Positions 12,795 through 21,665 of a stretch of 29,911 nt of DNA are shown piece by piece. A model generated the notes under the pieces. The model worked only from the letters and a program-made list of their open reading frames with translations. It was not told the DNA's origin and searched no databases. Position 1 is the stretch's first letter, and the number at the start of each line of letters is the position of its first letter. Made by a program: the position numbers and the translations under genes. Source of the stretch: UMGS973 sp964507795 (GTDB lineage: Bacteria; Bacillota; Clostridia; Peptostreptococcales; Anaerovoracaceae). Location: NCBI GenBank assembly GCA_964507795.1, contig CAZDQV010000015.1, positions 1 to 29,911 of the forward strand, written 5' to 3'.

Positions 12795-14807
12795 TTATTT
12801 AATCTGTGTTCCTTCAGGAACTATATCGTCAACAAAGATAACCTGGCATCCGCATGCATTGTTGGTTGCCGCAAGAAGCATACCGTTACTCTGAACGCCT
12901 GTTATTCTTACAGGTTCTAAGTTGGCCACAACAATAATCTTCTTGCCGATGAGATCCTCAGGGAGATAATACTGCTTCAGACTTGAAACAATCACTCTCT
13001 CTTTGATACCGTCAAACAGCGTAATCTTGTAACAACTGTGGGATTTCCTGATTTCCTGACATTTGAGTACTTTGCATACTCTGAAATCCATAGTAGCAAA
13101 TTCATCAATGGTAATCTGGTCTTTTACAGGTTCCACAGGATCAGGATCGCCATACTCTATTTCTATTTTTCTTTCAGGTTCGGCCGTTTCCTCTGCTACC
13201 TGCGGATGCAGTTCTTCTTCTGTCTTAGGAGTCGAGAAATCAAGAAGATGCAGATATCTTTCCTTGTCTATCGCATATAGGAAGAGATAAAGTCTCGGTC
13301 CTCTGTCTTTTGCTATAAGGAGCTTGTATACGCTCTTGAAAAATGCTCCCTGGAGTTTTTTGAGGTTAGGGGCATCATCTCCATAAACATGCTTAGGTAT
13401 AGCATAAAGCTCTGAATTGAGAGTATCAAGATCATATTCAGAATCTCTGAGATATTCAAACAACAGTTTGATTTCTTTTTTTTGATTCTCATCAAGAGAT
13501 TCATAAAGTTCCCAGTCCCTTGTGGTTCTCAGTTTGTTTGCCTGTTCAGGCGCACAAATTTCAAGCCATGATTTGGCAAGATCAAGCCTCTGCTTGAAAT
13601 CTTCGTATTTGTATGGCTGATTTATTTTTTCAAACACAGTCTCCATCATAGGCACATTAAAGTCTACAATTGAACCGAGCTGTGCCAGAAGCGACATTGG
13701 GACAGTTTTGATATCGCTGCCCTCATGCAGGCAGTTTTCCATTACAACTGTCATGAATTCATTGGCCGTGCCGTTTTTGTATTCGTTGTACTGCTTATCA
13801 AATTCAAAATACTGACGAAGTATACCATCATCAAAGCAAAAATCAAAAGCTTTGGTCGGTTCACATCTTGAATACAGCCACAGTATCACCTCAGGCTGAT
13901 AGAACTGAAGCAGTGTGGCAGGGGTCATGTTAAGGCCTGATGAGCCGGACATTTTGCCTGCAACGCCTTTGATTCCGATGAACTCATAGCCCTGGAATTC
14001 CGGTGCGTCACTATTAAAGATTTTTTTGCAGATTACTTTACTGGTGTCGTAGCTGCCGCCGGGGCTTGCATGGTCTTTGCCGCCCGGTTCAAAGTCAACA
14101 CCTTCATATACCCATCTCATTGCCCAGTCGATTTTCCATGCCAACTTGCAATTGTAATTTGTTTTAAAATCAAAAGTGCCCTTGTGTCCGCACGCACATT
14201 CGTATTCTGCAATTTTGGTTTCATCATCATATGCAACTATTGTAGTTGTATCTTTGCCGCATTCAGGACAATATATGCTTGCAGGATAGTATCTGTCTCT
14301 TTCGCCTTCCTGTGCATCCTGTGTTCTGAAGCTGTCAAGGATATCAAATATTTCTTTTCGTTTTTCCATTGCAAGCAGAATATATTCTGTATATTTGCCT
14401 GAGCGGTACATCTCGGCCTGGTACTTGAAATCCATATCTATATGGAAATCTTTGATGGATTCAAGAAATTCATTTTCAAAATATGATGCATATGTGCCGT
14501 TCCCAGGTTCAAAAGGATTAGGAACGTCTACATACGGGAATCCTATATACTTTTCCATATCGTTATTTACTTTTGCAACGTTTACAGGGACTTTTCTCAG
14601 TCTGTCAAGTTCATCCCATGAAAACAGCAATCTTGCTTTTTTGCCTGCTCTTTCGAGCGCCTTGCATACGAAATATGCCGTTGCTATATCTCTGAAATTT
14701 CCTATATGAATCGAACCTGACGGGCTGATGCCTGCAGCGCATACATATTCTTCTTTGTCGGGTCTTTTTTTGATAATTCGCTGAGCGATCTCGTCTGACC
14801 AATGCAT
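12795..14807 (-). CDS. lysK: Class I lysyl-tRNA synthetase with C-terminal tRNA-binding (Trbp111-like) domain
   Basis: A 670-residue enzyme that charges tRNA-Lys. It is the class I (archaeal/spirochaete-type) LysRS, not the class II LysS of most bacteria. The Rossmann signatures are HIGN at residues 34-37 and KMSGS at 285-289. A Cys-rich insertion (C180, C183, C204, C206) probably binds zinc. The last ~109 residues (from ITIDEFATMDFRVCKVL through VVANLEPVRITGVQSNGMLL) are an OB-fold tRNA-binding domain of the Trbp111/EMAPII type, normally found on MetRS or PheT. The ATG at 14807 has AGAGG eight bases upstream; a GTG three codons earlier is possible. It is 30 bases from the nucleotidase gene and co-transcribed with it. 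Confidence 0.95.
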   Translation of the reverse strand: MHWSDEIAQRIIKKRPDKEEYVCAAGISPSGSIHIGNFRDIATAYFVCKALERAGKKARLLFSWDELDRLRKVPVNVAKVNNDMEKYIGFPYVDVPNPFEPGNGTYASYFENEFLESIKDFHIDMDFKYQAEMYRSGKYTEYILLAMEKRKEIFDILDSFRTQDAQEGERDRYYPASIYCPECGKDTTTIVAYDDETKIAEYECACGHKGTFDFKTNYNCKLAWKIDWAMRWVYEGVDFEPGGKDHASPGGSYDTSKVICKKIFNSDAPEFQGYEFIGIKGVAGKMSGSSGLNMTPATLLQFYQPEVILWLYSRCEPTKAFDFCFDDGILRQYFEFDKQYNEYKNGTANEFMTVVMENCLHEGSDIKTVPMSLLAQLGSIVDFNVPMMETVFEKINQPYKYEDFKQRLDLAKSWLEICAPEQANKLRTTRDWELYESLDENQKKEIKLLFEYLRDSEYDLDTLNSELYAIPKHVYGDDAPNLKKLQGAFFKSVYKLLIAKDRGPRLYLFLYAIDKERYLHLLDFSTPKTEEELHPQVAEETAEPERKIEIEYGDPDPVEPVKDQITIDEFATMDFRVCKVLKCQEIRKSHSCYKITLFDGIKERVIVSSLKQYYLPEDLIGKKIIVVANLEPVRITGVQSNGMLLAATNNACGCQVIFVDDIVPEGTQIK

Positions 14808-14837
14808 AAAATACACCTCTTTCCTGTTTGTCTTGTA

Positions 14838-17117
14838 CTATTTAAACCATCTTCTGTTTTTCTTTGCAAAAATATTTTTTTGTTTCCTGACAGGAGCAAA
14901 TATTGCTTTCTTTTGTCTGTCACTTACTCTGAACATCATATTGGCATCACGTTTGCGTCTTCTGATGAATATTATCGCAATGATGAGCAGAATAACTATA
15001 ATCGGGATGAGCACTGCAAGCCTTGCAAGCCATCCGACTTTGTTTGGCTGTTTGAGCAGCTGGACAATATTTTTGCTGTCTGTAAGGATCTTGCGGCCTT
15101 CCGGCTCCTTGTATTTCGAGGAGACTGTTTCCATCGAATCAAGATATTCTGCAACAGCATACCACGCTTTGAGCTCCTGTTTGCCTGTTTTGAGTATGTA
15201 GTCCTCATAATTGAGAACCATATTGCCCTCCGAATCTTTTGGCACTATCGACAAAAGACCATATGATTTTTCTTTCACGCTTGCAAGCATCTGACACGAA
15301 TAAAGGTCAGAAACAACTCTGTAAAGCTTGTTGTTGTTAAGCTCTACGGCATCTTCTCCTACGCCCTGCTTAATATCAACCGCACGGTTGAGTACAAGTC
15401 TGCTGCTGTTGATTGTATAAGACATGCCGCTTATATACAGTCTTGCTTCAGGCATCATATCAGATACTGTGGCGTCAACCTCTGCAAGTGCTTTGAGTTC
15501 TTTGCCTGTAAGATACATGCTTACCAGTGGATAACCCGGTGTTCCGTCAGCACCCGTGCCGAGAGAAAGCACATTGAAGGCATCTGCTGTCGTTATACTG
15601 CCAAGGGGAAGAGATGCTCTAATGATTCCTGATGGAACTACTGCCACATCCACATCCTCGTAACTGTCACCTTCCGCTTTTTTGATTGCATATATATACG
15701 AGTCTGCAAGGAGATTTCCAAGAGTATCTTCGCCCTGTTCTATACCAAATTCCTCTATCTCAGTAAACACTATTTTGTTTTTGGCAAGTACCGTATCAAG
15801 TGAAAATCCGAATTTAGAGAAATACGAACTGTCCGCAATGCTCTTGAAATAGTCAAGCTGCCCAAGCGTATCTTTATCCTCCTCCACACTACTGTTCATA
15901 GGAATAAGTTTGTATGTGTCAAGCACATATTCACCTGATGCGTCTTTTTTGAATGTCACATATCCGATGTTTTGAGTATATGCTCCACATGATGCTATCA
16001 CTGTATTTCCAACTTTGACAGGCTCTTTGAGCTCTGTGTGGCTGTGTCCGCTTATAATCAGATCGATATCCGGCACTGCCTCTGCAAGGAGCTCATCTTC
16101 TGATTCATCTTTGTCATCAGATGTGCCGCTGTGTGACAGGCAGACTATCATGTCTATATCTTTTTCGTTTGCTTTGATGAGGCTCACTATTTTTTGGGCA
16201 CTCTCAATCTGATCCTCGAAATATGTGCCGCTCTCAGGAGCATATTCATCAGACTGCTCCCCAAATATGCCAAACACTGCGATTTTGATTTCGTTTTTTT
16301 CTATTACAGTATAGCTTTCCTCCACGCCATATTCTTTGAATGCGCTCTGCAGGTTCTTGCCATTATCAGCAGTATCTTTATCTGCAAGTGTTTCTTCCCA
16401 GTCAATGTTTCCAATAACTATCTTAGGAAGGTTCAGTTTGTCTCCTACTTCGTTTTTGGAAACGGCGTTTTTGAGCATGTTTGCAAGCCCCTGCGATCTA
16501 TAATCAAATTCATGATTTCCCAAGGTTGTAGCATCATATCCAAGGTATGCCATCATGCGCAATTCAGCCGCATATTTTTCAAAAATAGTCTGGTATGCAG
16601 TACCCATAGAAAAATCACCGGCATCAAGAACAAAGCTGTCGTTTTTGTAGTCAGGCGATATCTCCTTGAATGCTGTTGCCATCCTTGCAAAGCCACCCTG
16701 TGAAGTATTTTTGCCATTTTTGACTACCGTCTCAGAGTCAAGATGGGAATGCATATCATGAGTGAATATGATGGATGCCACTCCCTTTTCAACAGTACTT
16801 TCTTGCTCTTGCTCTGTCTCTACAGTCTGATCAACTGTATTCTGCTGCGTATTACTGCTGTTTTGATTGTTTTGATTCTGTGAACTGTTGCTCTCCTGAT
16901 TGCTGCTCTTGTTACTGTTTTTGTTAGCTTTACTCTTCTGTTTTTCGGAATCGGTATCAGGCTTACTTGGAGCAACCGGCTCAACAGGCTCTTCTACAGA
17001 AGAATCTGTACCTTCTCCTGAGGTCTCGCCTTCCGGCTGTGCCCATGCGAACATGGGATAAAATACGCTCATTGATATGACCAGTGTTGCCAATGCCAGA
17101 CAAATTCTTTTTTTCAT
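14838..17117 (-). CDS. Membrane-anchored extracellular 5'-nucleotidase / metallophosphatase
   Basis: A 759-residue exported enzyme of the UshA/YfkN 5'-nucleotidase family, which hydrolyses nucleotides or related phosphoesters outside the cell. Residues 1-26 are a signal peptide (cleavage after FAWA). A Ser/Asn/Gln-rich low-complexity linker runs to about residue 115. The calcineurin-like metal site is visible as FTHDMHSH, LDAGDFSMGT, LGNHEFDYR, CLSHSG and ISGHSHTEL. The C-terminal nucleotidase domain (from FTEIEEFGIEQGEDTLGNLL) ends before a membrane helix (LARLAVLIPIIVILLIIAII) and an RRRKR stop-transfer tail. The ATG at 17117 has GGGAG upstream. It is wedged between asnS and lysK, 18 bases after asnS. 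Confidence 0.92.
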   Translation of the reverse strand: MKKRICLALATLVISMSVFYPMFAWAQPEGETSGEGTDSSVEEPVEPVAPSKPDTDSEKQKSKANKNSNKSSNQESNSSQNQNNQNSSNTQQNTVDQTVETEQEQESTVEKGVASIIFTHDMHSHLDSETVVKNGKNTSQGGFARMATAFKEISPDYKNDSFVLDAGDFSMGTAYQTIFEKYAAELRMMAYLGYDATTLGNHEFDYRSQGLANMLKNAVSKNEVGDKLNLPKIVIGNIDWEETLADKDTADNGKNLQSAFKEYGVEESYTVIEKNEIKIAVFGIFGEQSDEYAPESGTYFEDQIESAQKIVSLIKANEKDIDMIVCLSHSGTSDDKDESEDELLAEAVPDIDLIISGHSHTELKEPVKVGNTVIASCGAYTQNIGYVTFKKDASGEYVLDTYKLIPMNSSVEEDKDTLGQLDYFKSIADSSYFSKFGFSLDTVLAKNKIVFTEIEEFGIEQGEDTLGNLLADSYIYAIKKAEGDSYEDVDVAVVPSGIIRASLPLGSITTADAFNVLSLGTGADGTPGYPLVSMYLTGKELKALAEVDATVSDMMPEARLYISGMSYTINSSRLVLNRAVDIKQGVGEDAVELNNNKLYRVVSDLYSCQMLASVKEKSYGLLSIVPKDSEGNMVLNYEDYILKTGKQELKAWYAVAEYLDSMETVSSKYKEPEGRKILTDSKNIVQLLKQPNKVGWLARLAVLIPIIVILLIIAIIFIRRRKRDANMMFRVSDRQKKAIFAPVRKQKNIFAKKNRRWFK

Positions 17118-17135
17118 AATAAATCTCCCGAACAA

Positions 17136-18530
17136 TTAGAACTCTGCTGATTTTGGTGTCCTTGGGAAAGGCAATACGTCTCTAATATTGCTCATCCCCG
17201 TAATATACATTATGATTCTTTCAAATCCCAGCCCGTATCCCGCATGTTTAACTCCGCCGTATTTGCGCAGGTCAAGGTACCACCAGTAATCCTCTTTAGT
17301 CATACCGTTTGCTTCAATTCTTGCCACGAGCTCGTCGTATCTTTCTTCTCTCTGGCTGCCTCCGATAATCTCGCCTACCCCCGGAACCAGAAGGTCTACT
17401 GCCGCAACTGTCTTGCCATCATCATTAAGCCTCATATAGAAGGCTTTGATTTCTTTCGGATAATCTGTTACGAATACGGGTTTTTTGAATACTTCTTCTG
17501 TGATATATCTTTCGTGCTCTGTCTGCAGGTCTATGCCCCACTCAACAGGGTACTGGAATTTTTTGTTTGATTTTTTGAGGATATCTACTGCCTCTGTATA
17601 TGTGATTCTGGCAAAGTCTGAATTTACGATATTATCAAGTCTCTCAAGCAGTCCCTTGTCTATGAAACGGTTGAAAAACTCCATCTCTTCAGGTGCTTTT
17701 TCAAGCACATAGCTGATAACATATTTAATCATATCTTCTGCCAGTACCATAATATCACCAAGATCTGCAAATGCGATCTCAGGCTCTATCATCCAGAATT
17801 CAGAGGCATGTCTTGCAGTATTTGAATTCTCTGCTCTGAATGTAGGCCCGAATGTATATATGTTTCTGAAGGCCATGGCCATAGCTTCACCTTCAAGCTG
17901 TCCACTCACTGTAAGGTTTGCAGGTTTTGCAAAGAAATCTCCACTGAAATCTACAGTGCCGTCGTCATTTTTGGGAATGTTGTTCAGATCCATGGTTGTA
18001 ACCTGAAACATCTCACCCGCGCCCTCACAGTCTGAGGCTGTGATGATTGGTGTATGTGCATATACAAAGTCTCTTTCCTGAAAAAACTGATGAAGAGCAT
18101 ATGCTGTAAGTGATCTTACTCTGAACACTGCAGAAAACGTATTGCTTCTCGGTCTCAAATGCGCGATCTCTCTCAAAAATTCCATGCTGTGTTTTTTGGG
18201 CTGAAGCGGATAATCAGGTGTGGACGTTCCCTCCACCTCAATCTCTGATGCTTTAATCTCAAAAGGCTGTTTCGCATTTGGGGTAGGAACAAGTGTACCT
18301 TTTACCTTGAGCGCTGTTGCAACATAAGCTTTTGAAATTTCATCAAAGTTAGAGATAAATTCTTCTTCGTATACTACCTGTACAGACTTGAAAAAAGTAC
18401 CGTCATTAAGCTCTATAAATCCGAATTTGTTTGAATTCCTGTTGTTTCTGATCCAGCCATGCACAACAATTTCTTTGTTTTCATATTCTGCTGTATTTCT
18501 AAACAGATCTCTGAGTCTAATCCTGTTCAT
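17136..18530 (-). CDS. asnS: Asparaginyl-tRNA synthetase
   Basis: A 464-residue class II (subclass IIb) enzyme that ligates Asn to tRNA-Asn. An N-terminal OB-fold anticodon-binding domain (about residues 1-110: VVHGWIRNNRNSNKFGFIELNDG) precedes the catalytic core. Motif 2 appears in FRAENSNTARHASEFWMIEPE and motif 3 in GLGFERIIMYITG, with the C-terminal NIRDVLPFPRTPKSAEF typical of AsnRS. The start ATG at 18530 has AAGGAG ten bases upstream. No T-box leader is visible. The gene follows greA with a short spacer that carries a hairpin. Confidence 0.98.
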   Translation of the reverse strand: MNRIRLRDLFRNTAEYENKEIVVHGWIRNNRNSNKFGFIELNDGTFFKSVQVVYEEEFISNFDEISKAYVATALKVKGTLVPTPNAKQPFEIKASEIEVEGTSTPDYPLQPKKHSMEFLREIAHLRPRSNTFSAVFRVRSLTAYALHQFFQERDFVYAHTPIITASDCEGAGEMFQVTTMDLNNIPKNDDGTVDFSGDFFAKPANLTVSGQLEGEAMAMAFRNIYTFGPTFRAENSNTARHASEFWMIEPEIAFADLGDIMVLAEDMIKYVISYVLEKAPEEMEFFNRFIDKGLLERLDNIVNSDFARITYTEAVDILKKSNKKFQYPVEWGIDLQTEHERYITEEVFKKPVFVTDYPKEIKAFYMRLNDDGKTVAAVDLLVPGVGEIIGGSQREERYDELVARIEANGMTKEDYWWYLDLRKYGGVKHAGYGLGFERIIMYITGMSNIRDVLPFPRTPKSAEF

Positions 18531-18559
18531 TTTTATCTAACTCCTTTATATTGGTCACA

Positions 18560-18587
18560 AGAGAAGCCGCATATAGCAGGCTTCTCT
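18560..18587. terminator. Hairpin between greA and asnS
   Basis: Perfect arms AGAGAAGCC/GGCTTCTCT separated by ten bases, lying just past the greA stop. On the minus strand the tail is TGTGACC, a poor T-run, so termination toward asnS is probably partial. On the plus strand the tail is TGTTTTAT. Confidence 0.5.
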
Positions 18588-18594
18588 GTTTTAT

Positions 18595-19068
18595 CTATTT
18601 GAATATATCTAAAATAGTGTATTCTCTGATACCATCAGGTGTCTGTACCTCAATAAGGTCTCCGGATTTTTTGCCCAAAAGTGCTGCCCCCACAGGTGAA
18701 TCATTTGATATTTTGCCTTCTACAGGGTCGGCTTCTGAAACTCCGACGATTTTGAATTCCATAATATCACCATCTGCCATATCTTTAATTTTGACATTTT
18801 GGCCTATGCTGACCTGATCATCTGCAGCTTCACTGCTGTCTATAATCTTGGCTTTTCTGATTTTATCTTCAAGCTGAAGTATTTTTACTTCAAGTTCCGC
18901 CTGTTCGTTTTTGGCTGCATCATACTCAGAGTTCTCGGAAAGATCTCCATATGAAATCGCTTCTTTGAGTTTTGCTGCAACTTCTTTACGACCTACTGCA
19001 ACGAGATGATCGTGCTCTGCAACTATTTTGTCAAACCCCTCCTGGGTTAGTAAGATTTCTTCTGACAT
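18595..19068 (-). CDS. greA: Transcription elongation factor GreA
   Basis: A 157-residue GreA, which enters the RNA polymerase secondary channel and stimulates cleavage of backtracked RNA. The N-terminal coiled coil carries GDLSENSEYDAAKNEQ (about residues 40-55), whose acidic tip residues (D/E) activate cleavage, and the C-terminal FKBP-like domain includes GKISNDSPVGAALLGKKSGD. The ATG at 19068 (MSEEILLT) has AGGGAG upstream. Consensus promoter boxes lie some 35-60 bases upstream. In many Bacillota greA precedes class II lysS; here asnS and a class I LysRS follow instead. Confidence 0.97.
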   Translation of the reverse strand: MSEEILLTQEGFDKIVAEHDHLVAVGRKEVAAKLKEAISYGDLSENSEYDAAKNEQAELEVKILQLEDKIRKAKIIDSSEAADDQVSIGQNVKIKDMADGDIMEFKIVGVSEADPVEGKISNDSPVGAALLGKKSGDLIEVQTPDGIREYTILDIFK

Positions 19069-19101
19069 TCTGTAATCTCCCTTCAACCAGTTAATTAAAA
19101 T

Positions 19102-19130
19102 ATTATATCAACAAATACATTCAAAGTAAA
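19102..19130 (-). promoter_or_regulatory. greA promoter
   Basis: -35 TTTACT (19125-19130), 17-base spacer, -10 TATAAT (19102-19107), minus strand. It lies between the histidine kinase stop and greA and probably drives greA-asnS-nucleotidase-lysK. Confidence 0.72.
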
Positions 19131-19157
19131 CACTGCACAGGTAAGCAAAAGCGCATA

Positions 19158-20666
19158 TCAAAACTGCTTGTCCTCATCCGGTATGTTTTCGATTATCTCA
19201 TCTATTGAAACATCTGGTATCTCCACACCGTTTGAGATGAGTTCATCTTCGTCTGACTCCATATGAACTGCCGGAAGCGTAATTGTAAATCTTGCTCCCT
19301 GTTCTTCATTCTCTGCTGTAATGCTGCCTCCATGCCTTTCAATTATATCCTTTGTAATGGCAAGGCCTATTCCGAAATTACCACCTTCGCCTTTATAGAA
19401 TCTGTCGAATATATGCGGCAAATCGTTTTCGCTGATGCCTTTGCCATCATCTGTAATCGATATTGTGATTTCATCACCGACAGATGCTGTGATGGCCAGT
19501 TTGTTTTCTGCATACCTGATGCCGTTTGACATTACATTTGAAATGGCTTTGGTTATCTGTCTCTCATCAGCCTTGACAAAATAGTTGCCTCCATCAAGAC
19601 TTTCGATTATGACAACGCCTTTTTTCTCACCTATAACGCAGATCTCTTCTCTGCAATATTCGATAACCTGTCGCAAATCTATAACTGTCATATCCTCTTC
19701 TTTGATAGGGTTTTCATCCATCCTTGATATGTACAGCATTTCATCAACAAGCTCTGACATTTTTTTGCTTTCGGTGATTATGACCTGTGCCGCGCTCTGA
19801 TGATTTTTGAGCACGTTTGTGGCAATGCCCTCAGCATATCCCTGTATTGACATCAGCGGAGTGCGAAGCTCGTGTGAAGCATTCTGGAAAATGAGCTTCT
19901 GGAGTTTTTGGGAGGCCATCAGCTCGTCTGACTGCTCTTCCATAAAATCAGCCATTTCCATGAATTCACTGTAATATATATAATCTTTGCTTCTGTCGCC
20001 GTCTTCCTCGCCAAGATTTTGAATGAAATCTCTGAGGCCGTAAAGCGAACTGCTGATGCTCTTTGTCATGGCAAGTCCGATTAGTATGGCTATAAGTCCC
20101 ACGGCTGCAACCACGATTATCAGCAGTTTATTGAGCGAGTCAATCATACCGTCTATAGATGATATGTTGGTATATATAAGCACATTGCTTTTTTCATCGT
20201 CATATACTCTGAATTTGCCTGTGCTGAGACAATAGGTTTCTTTGTCGATTTTGGCTTCAACTATGACTTCTTTGGCTATCTCTTCACTGTTCTCGTTATA
20301 GTAGTTGATAAGCTTTTTTTCTATGTCAGTAGCATAATCATTGATATACTCCGAATCGTCGAGCACCACCATTTGTGTCGCAATGGAATTATTGCTGCTG
20401 TTAAAGCTTTCGGTAAGCAGATCCATTTCGGTTTCTGTTTTGGAAAGCTCAGTGTCGTTACTGTCTTTTTTGCTTTGGATTTCGTCTATTTTTTCCTGAA
20501 GGTTGTCAATAGCCACGTGATATTCTCTGAAGTCATTCATGCTCTGCTCAACCTGCTTGTTCACATATCCGCTTACAACTATATTGAACAGCAGCATCAC
20601 CGCAACCGCAACTATCACTACTATAACTACAGGTAATCCAAGCAATCTTTTTCTAAGGCTTTTCAT
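19158..20666 (-). CDS. Sensor histidine kinase
   Basis: A 502-residue membrane-bound kinase. Membrane helices span residues 11-32 and about 181-199, flanking an extracytoplasmic domain of ~148 residues that begins as a coiled coil (40-95). A HAMP-like linker precedes the HisKA dimerisation helix with the phospho-acceptor H265 in QNASHELRTPLMS. The ATPase domain shows the N box (NVMSNGIRYA), G1 (DDGKGIS), F (FDRFYKG) and G2 (GIGLAI) motifs. A C-terminal acidic tail follows. The start ATG is three bases after the response regulator stop, with its ribosome binding site (AAGGAA) inside that gene. The signal it senses is unknown. Confidence 0.95.
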   Translation of the reverse strand: MKSLRKRLLGLPVVIVVIVAVAVMLLFNIVVSGYVNKQVEQSMNDFREYHVAIDNLQEKIDEIQSKKDSNDTELSKTETEMDLLTESFNSSNNSIATQMVVLDDSEYINDYATDIEKKLINYYNENSEEIAKEVIVEAKIDKETYCLSTGKFRVYDDEKSNVLIYTNISSIDGMIDSLNKLLIIVVAAVGLIAILIGLAMTKSISSSLYGLRDFIQNLGEEDGDRSKDYIYYSEFMEMADFMEEQSDELMASQKLQKLIFQNASHELRTPLMSIQGYAEGIATNVLKNHQSAAQVIITESKKMSELVDEMLYISRMDENPIKEEDMTVIDLRQVIEYCREEICVIGEKKGVVIIESLDGGNYFVKADERQITKAISNVMSNGIRYAENKLAITASVGDEITISITDDGKGISENDLPHIFDRFYKGEGGNFGIGLAITKDIIERHGGSITAENEEQGARFTITLPAVHMESDEDELISNGVEIPDVSIDEIIENIPDEDKQF

Positions 20667-20669
20667 CTT

Positions 20670-21359
20670 CTATTCCTTTATCGCCAGCTTGAAGCCGTAA
20701 CCCCATACAGTAACGATTTCAACATTACTGCCCTGCTGATTTATCTTTTTGCGGATTCGTTTGATGTTGTCATCTGTAACTCTGGTCTCCACCTCACTGG
20801 TGTATCCCCAGATTTTTTCAAGAAGCTCGCCTCTTGATACTGCATTGCCGTTTTTCTCCATCAGATATTGCAATACATTCAGCTCTGTTATTGTCAGTTT
20901 GAGGTCCGCTCCCTTACACTTGGCGACTTTTTGTTTTGGCATTATCACTATGTCGCCATATTCGAGTTTTTCATCATACGGTATTGCCTTGTCGAGCTCT
21001 ACACGCCTGAACATCGCTTTTACTCTCATTGTGAGCATTACAGGCGAAAACGGCTTGGTGAAATAATCATCACAACCCAGGGTTATACCTGTAACATAAT
21101 CTGCCGTAGTATCTCTTGCTGTAAGTATCAGTATCGGAACTGACGAGAATTTCCTTATTGTATTACATATTGAAAGGCCATCTGTTCCAGGCATCATAAC
21201 ATCAAGTATCACCAGATCGCTCGGCTTTTGTTTGAATTTTTCCAGAAGCTCATCTCCGGTCTCAAATGTCTCAACAGTATATCCTTCCTCTTCAAGAAAA
21301 GATTGTATCAGCTGACGTATATTGAGCTCATCATCTGCTGCATAAATCAGTTTACTCAT
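20670..21359 (-). CDS. OmpR/PhoB-family response regulator
   Basis: A 229-residue regulator. The receiver domain has acidic residues D9-D10, phospho-acceptor D53 (LVILDVMMPG), the Thr switch in LTARD and the Lys in FTKPF. The C-terminal winged helix (about residues 130-227: LTITELNVLQYLMEKNG, ETRVTDDNIKRIRKKI, VWGYGFKL) binds DNA. AGAGG is eight bases before the ATG. It is the first gene of a two-gene operon with the kinase. Regulon unknown; the neighbouring surface-protein operon upstream is a possible target by proximity. Confidence 0.96.
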   Translation of the reverse strand: MSKLIYAADDELNIRQLIQSFLEEEGYTVETFETGDELLEKFKQKPSDLVILDVMMPGTDGLSICNTIRKFSSVPILILTARDTTADYVTGITLGCDDYFTKPFSPVMLTMRVKAMFRRVELDKAIPYDEKLEYGDIVIMPKQKVAKCKGADLKLTITELNVLQYLMEKNGNAVSRGELLEKIWGYTSEVETRVTDDNIKRIRKKINQQGSNVEIVTVWGYGFKLAIKE

Positions 21360-21406
21360 ATTCTATACCTCTCAGGTTCTAAATTTCACAAAACACAGTT
21401 AGCCTC

Positions 21407-21435
21407 ATTATACTATATTTTCTTGTCTTTTTCCA
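21407..21435 (-). promoter_or_regulatory. Promoter of the two-component operon
   Basis: -10 TATAAT (21407-21412) with a 17-base spacer and a weak -35 TGGAAA (21430-21435), minus strand, about 48 bases before the response regulator start. The poor -35 box would suit activator dependence. Confidence 0.5.
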
Positions 21436-21665
21436 TATTTTTTTCAAACGAAATATGCAACGAAACCGGCCCCGTATTTTTACTTCACAATCAAGATGCA
21501 TATGTCACTTTCACTCTTTTTTCTCAAGTGTTAATTAGTCCTTGAAAGCTATGCCGCAATCGCACAAAAAAATCAAGCCAGAATGTCAATTTTGCTTGAT
21601 TTTTTGCGGTTTCTAAAGGAATCTAAGTAAGTCCCAAATCATTGAGAGTTAATTTCACTGGGAGT
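21436..21665. other. Non-coding interval between the NTPase operon and the two-component operon
   Basis: With the adjoining promoter this interval forms a gene-free gap of about 305 bases. It holds a strong bidirectional terminator (21565-21605) and otherwise AT-rich sequence. I see no tRNA, small conserved ORF or recognisable riboswitch in it. The 57 bases from the terminator to the NTPase stop are the 3' untranslated end of that operon. Confidence 0.6.
21565..21605. terminator. Bidirectional terminator after the surface-uptake operon
   Basis: Arms ATCAAGC (21572-21578) and GCTTGAT (21594-21600) extend into an A-run and a T-run (AAAAAAA / TTTTTT), so each strand ends its stem with a T-tract. 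On the minus strand it closes the operon that ends with the NTPase gene. Confidence 0.82.

Noticed and set aside
14802..15266. Plus-strand 154-codon frame opposite the end of the nucleotidase
   Set aside because: It lies antisense to the C-terminal domain and membrane anchor of a well-supported gene, and no ribosome binding site precedes it.
16790..16960. Simple repeat of Gln/Asn/Ser codons as a possible repeat element
   Set aside because: It encodes the low-complexity linker of the nucleotidase in frame; codons are mixed and there is no tandem DNA unit.
14808..19101. T-box riboswitches for asnS and lysK
   Set aside because: The upstream gaps are too short (about 30 and 65 bases) and contain no T-box sequence (TGGNACCGCG-like) or specifier stem.
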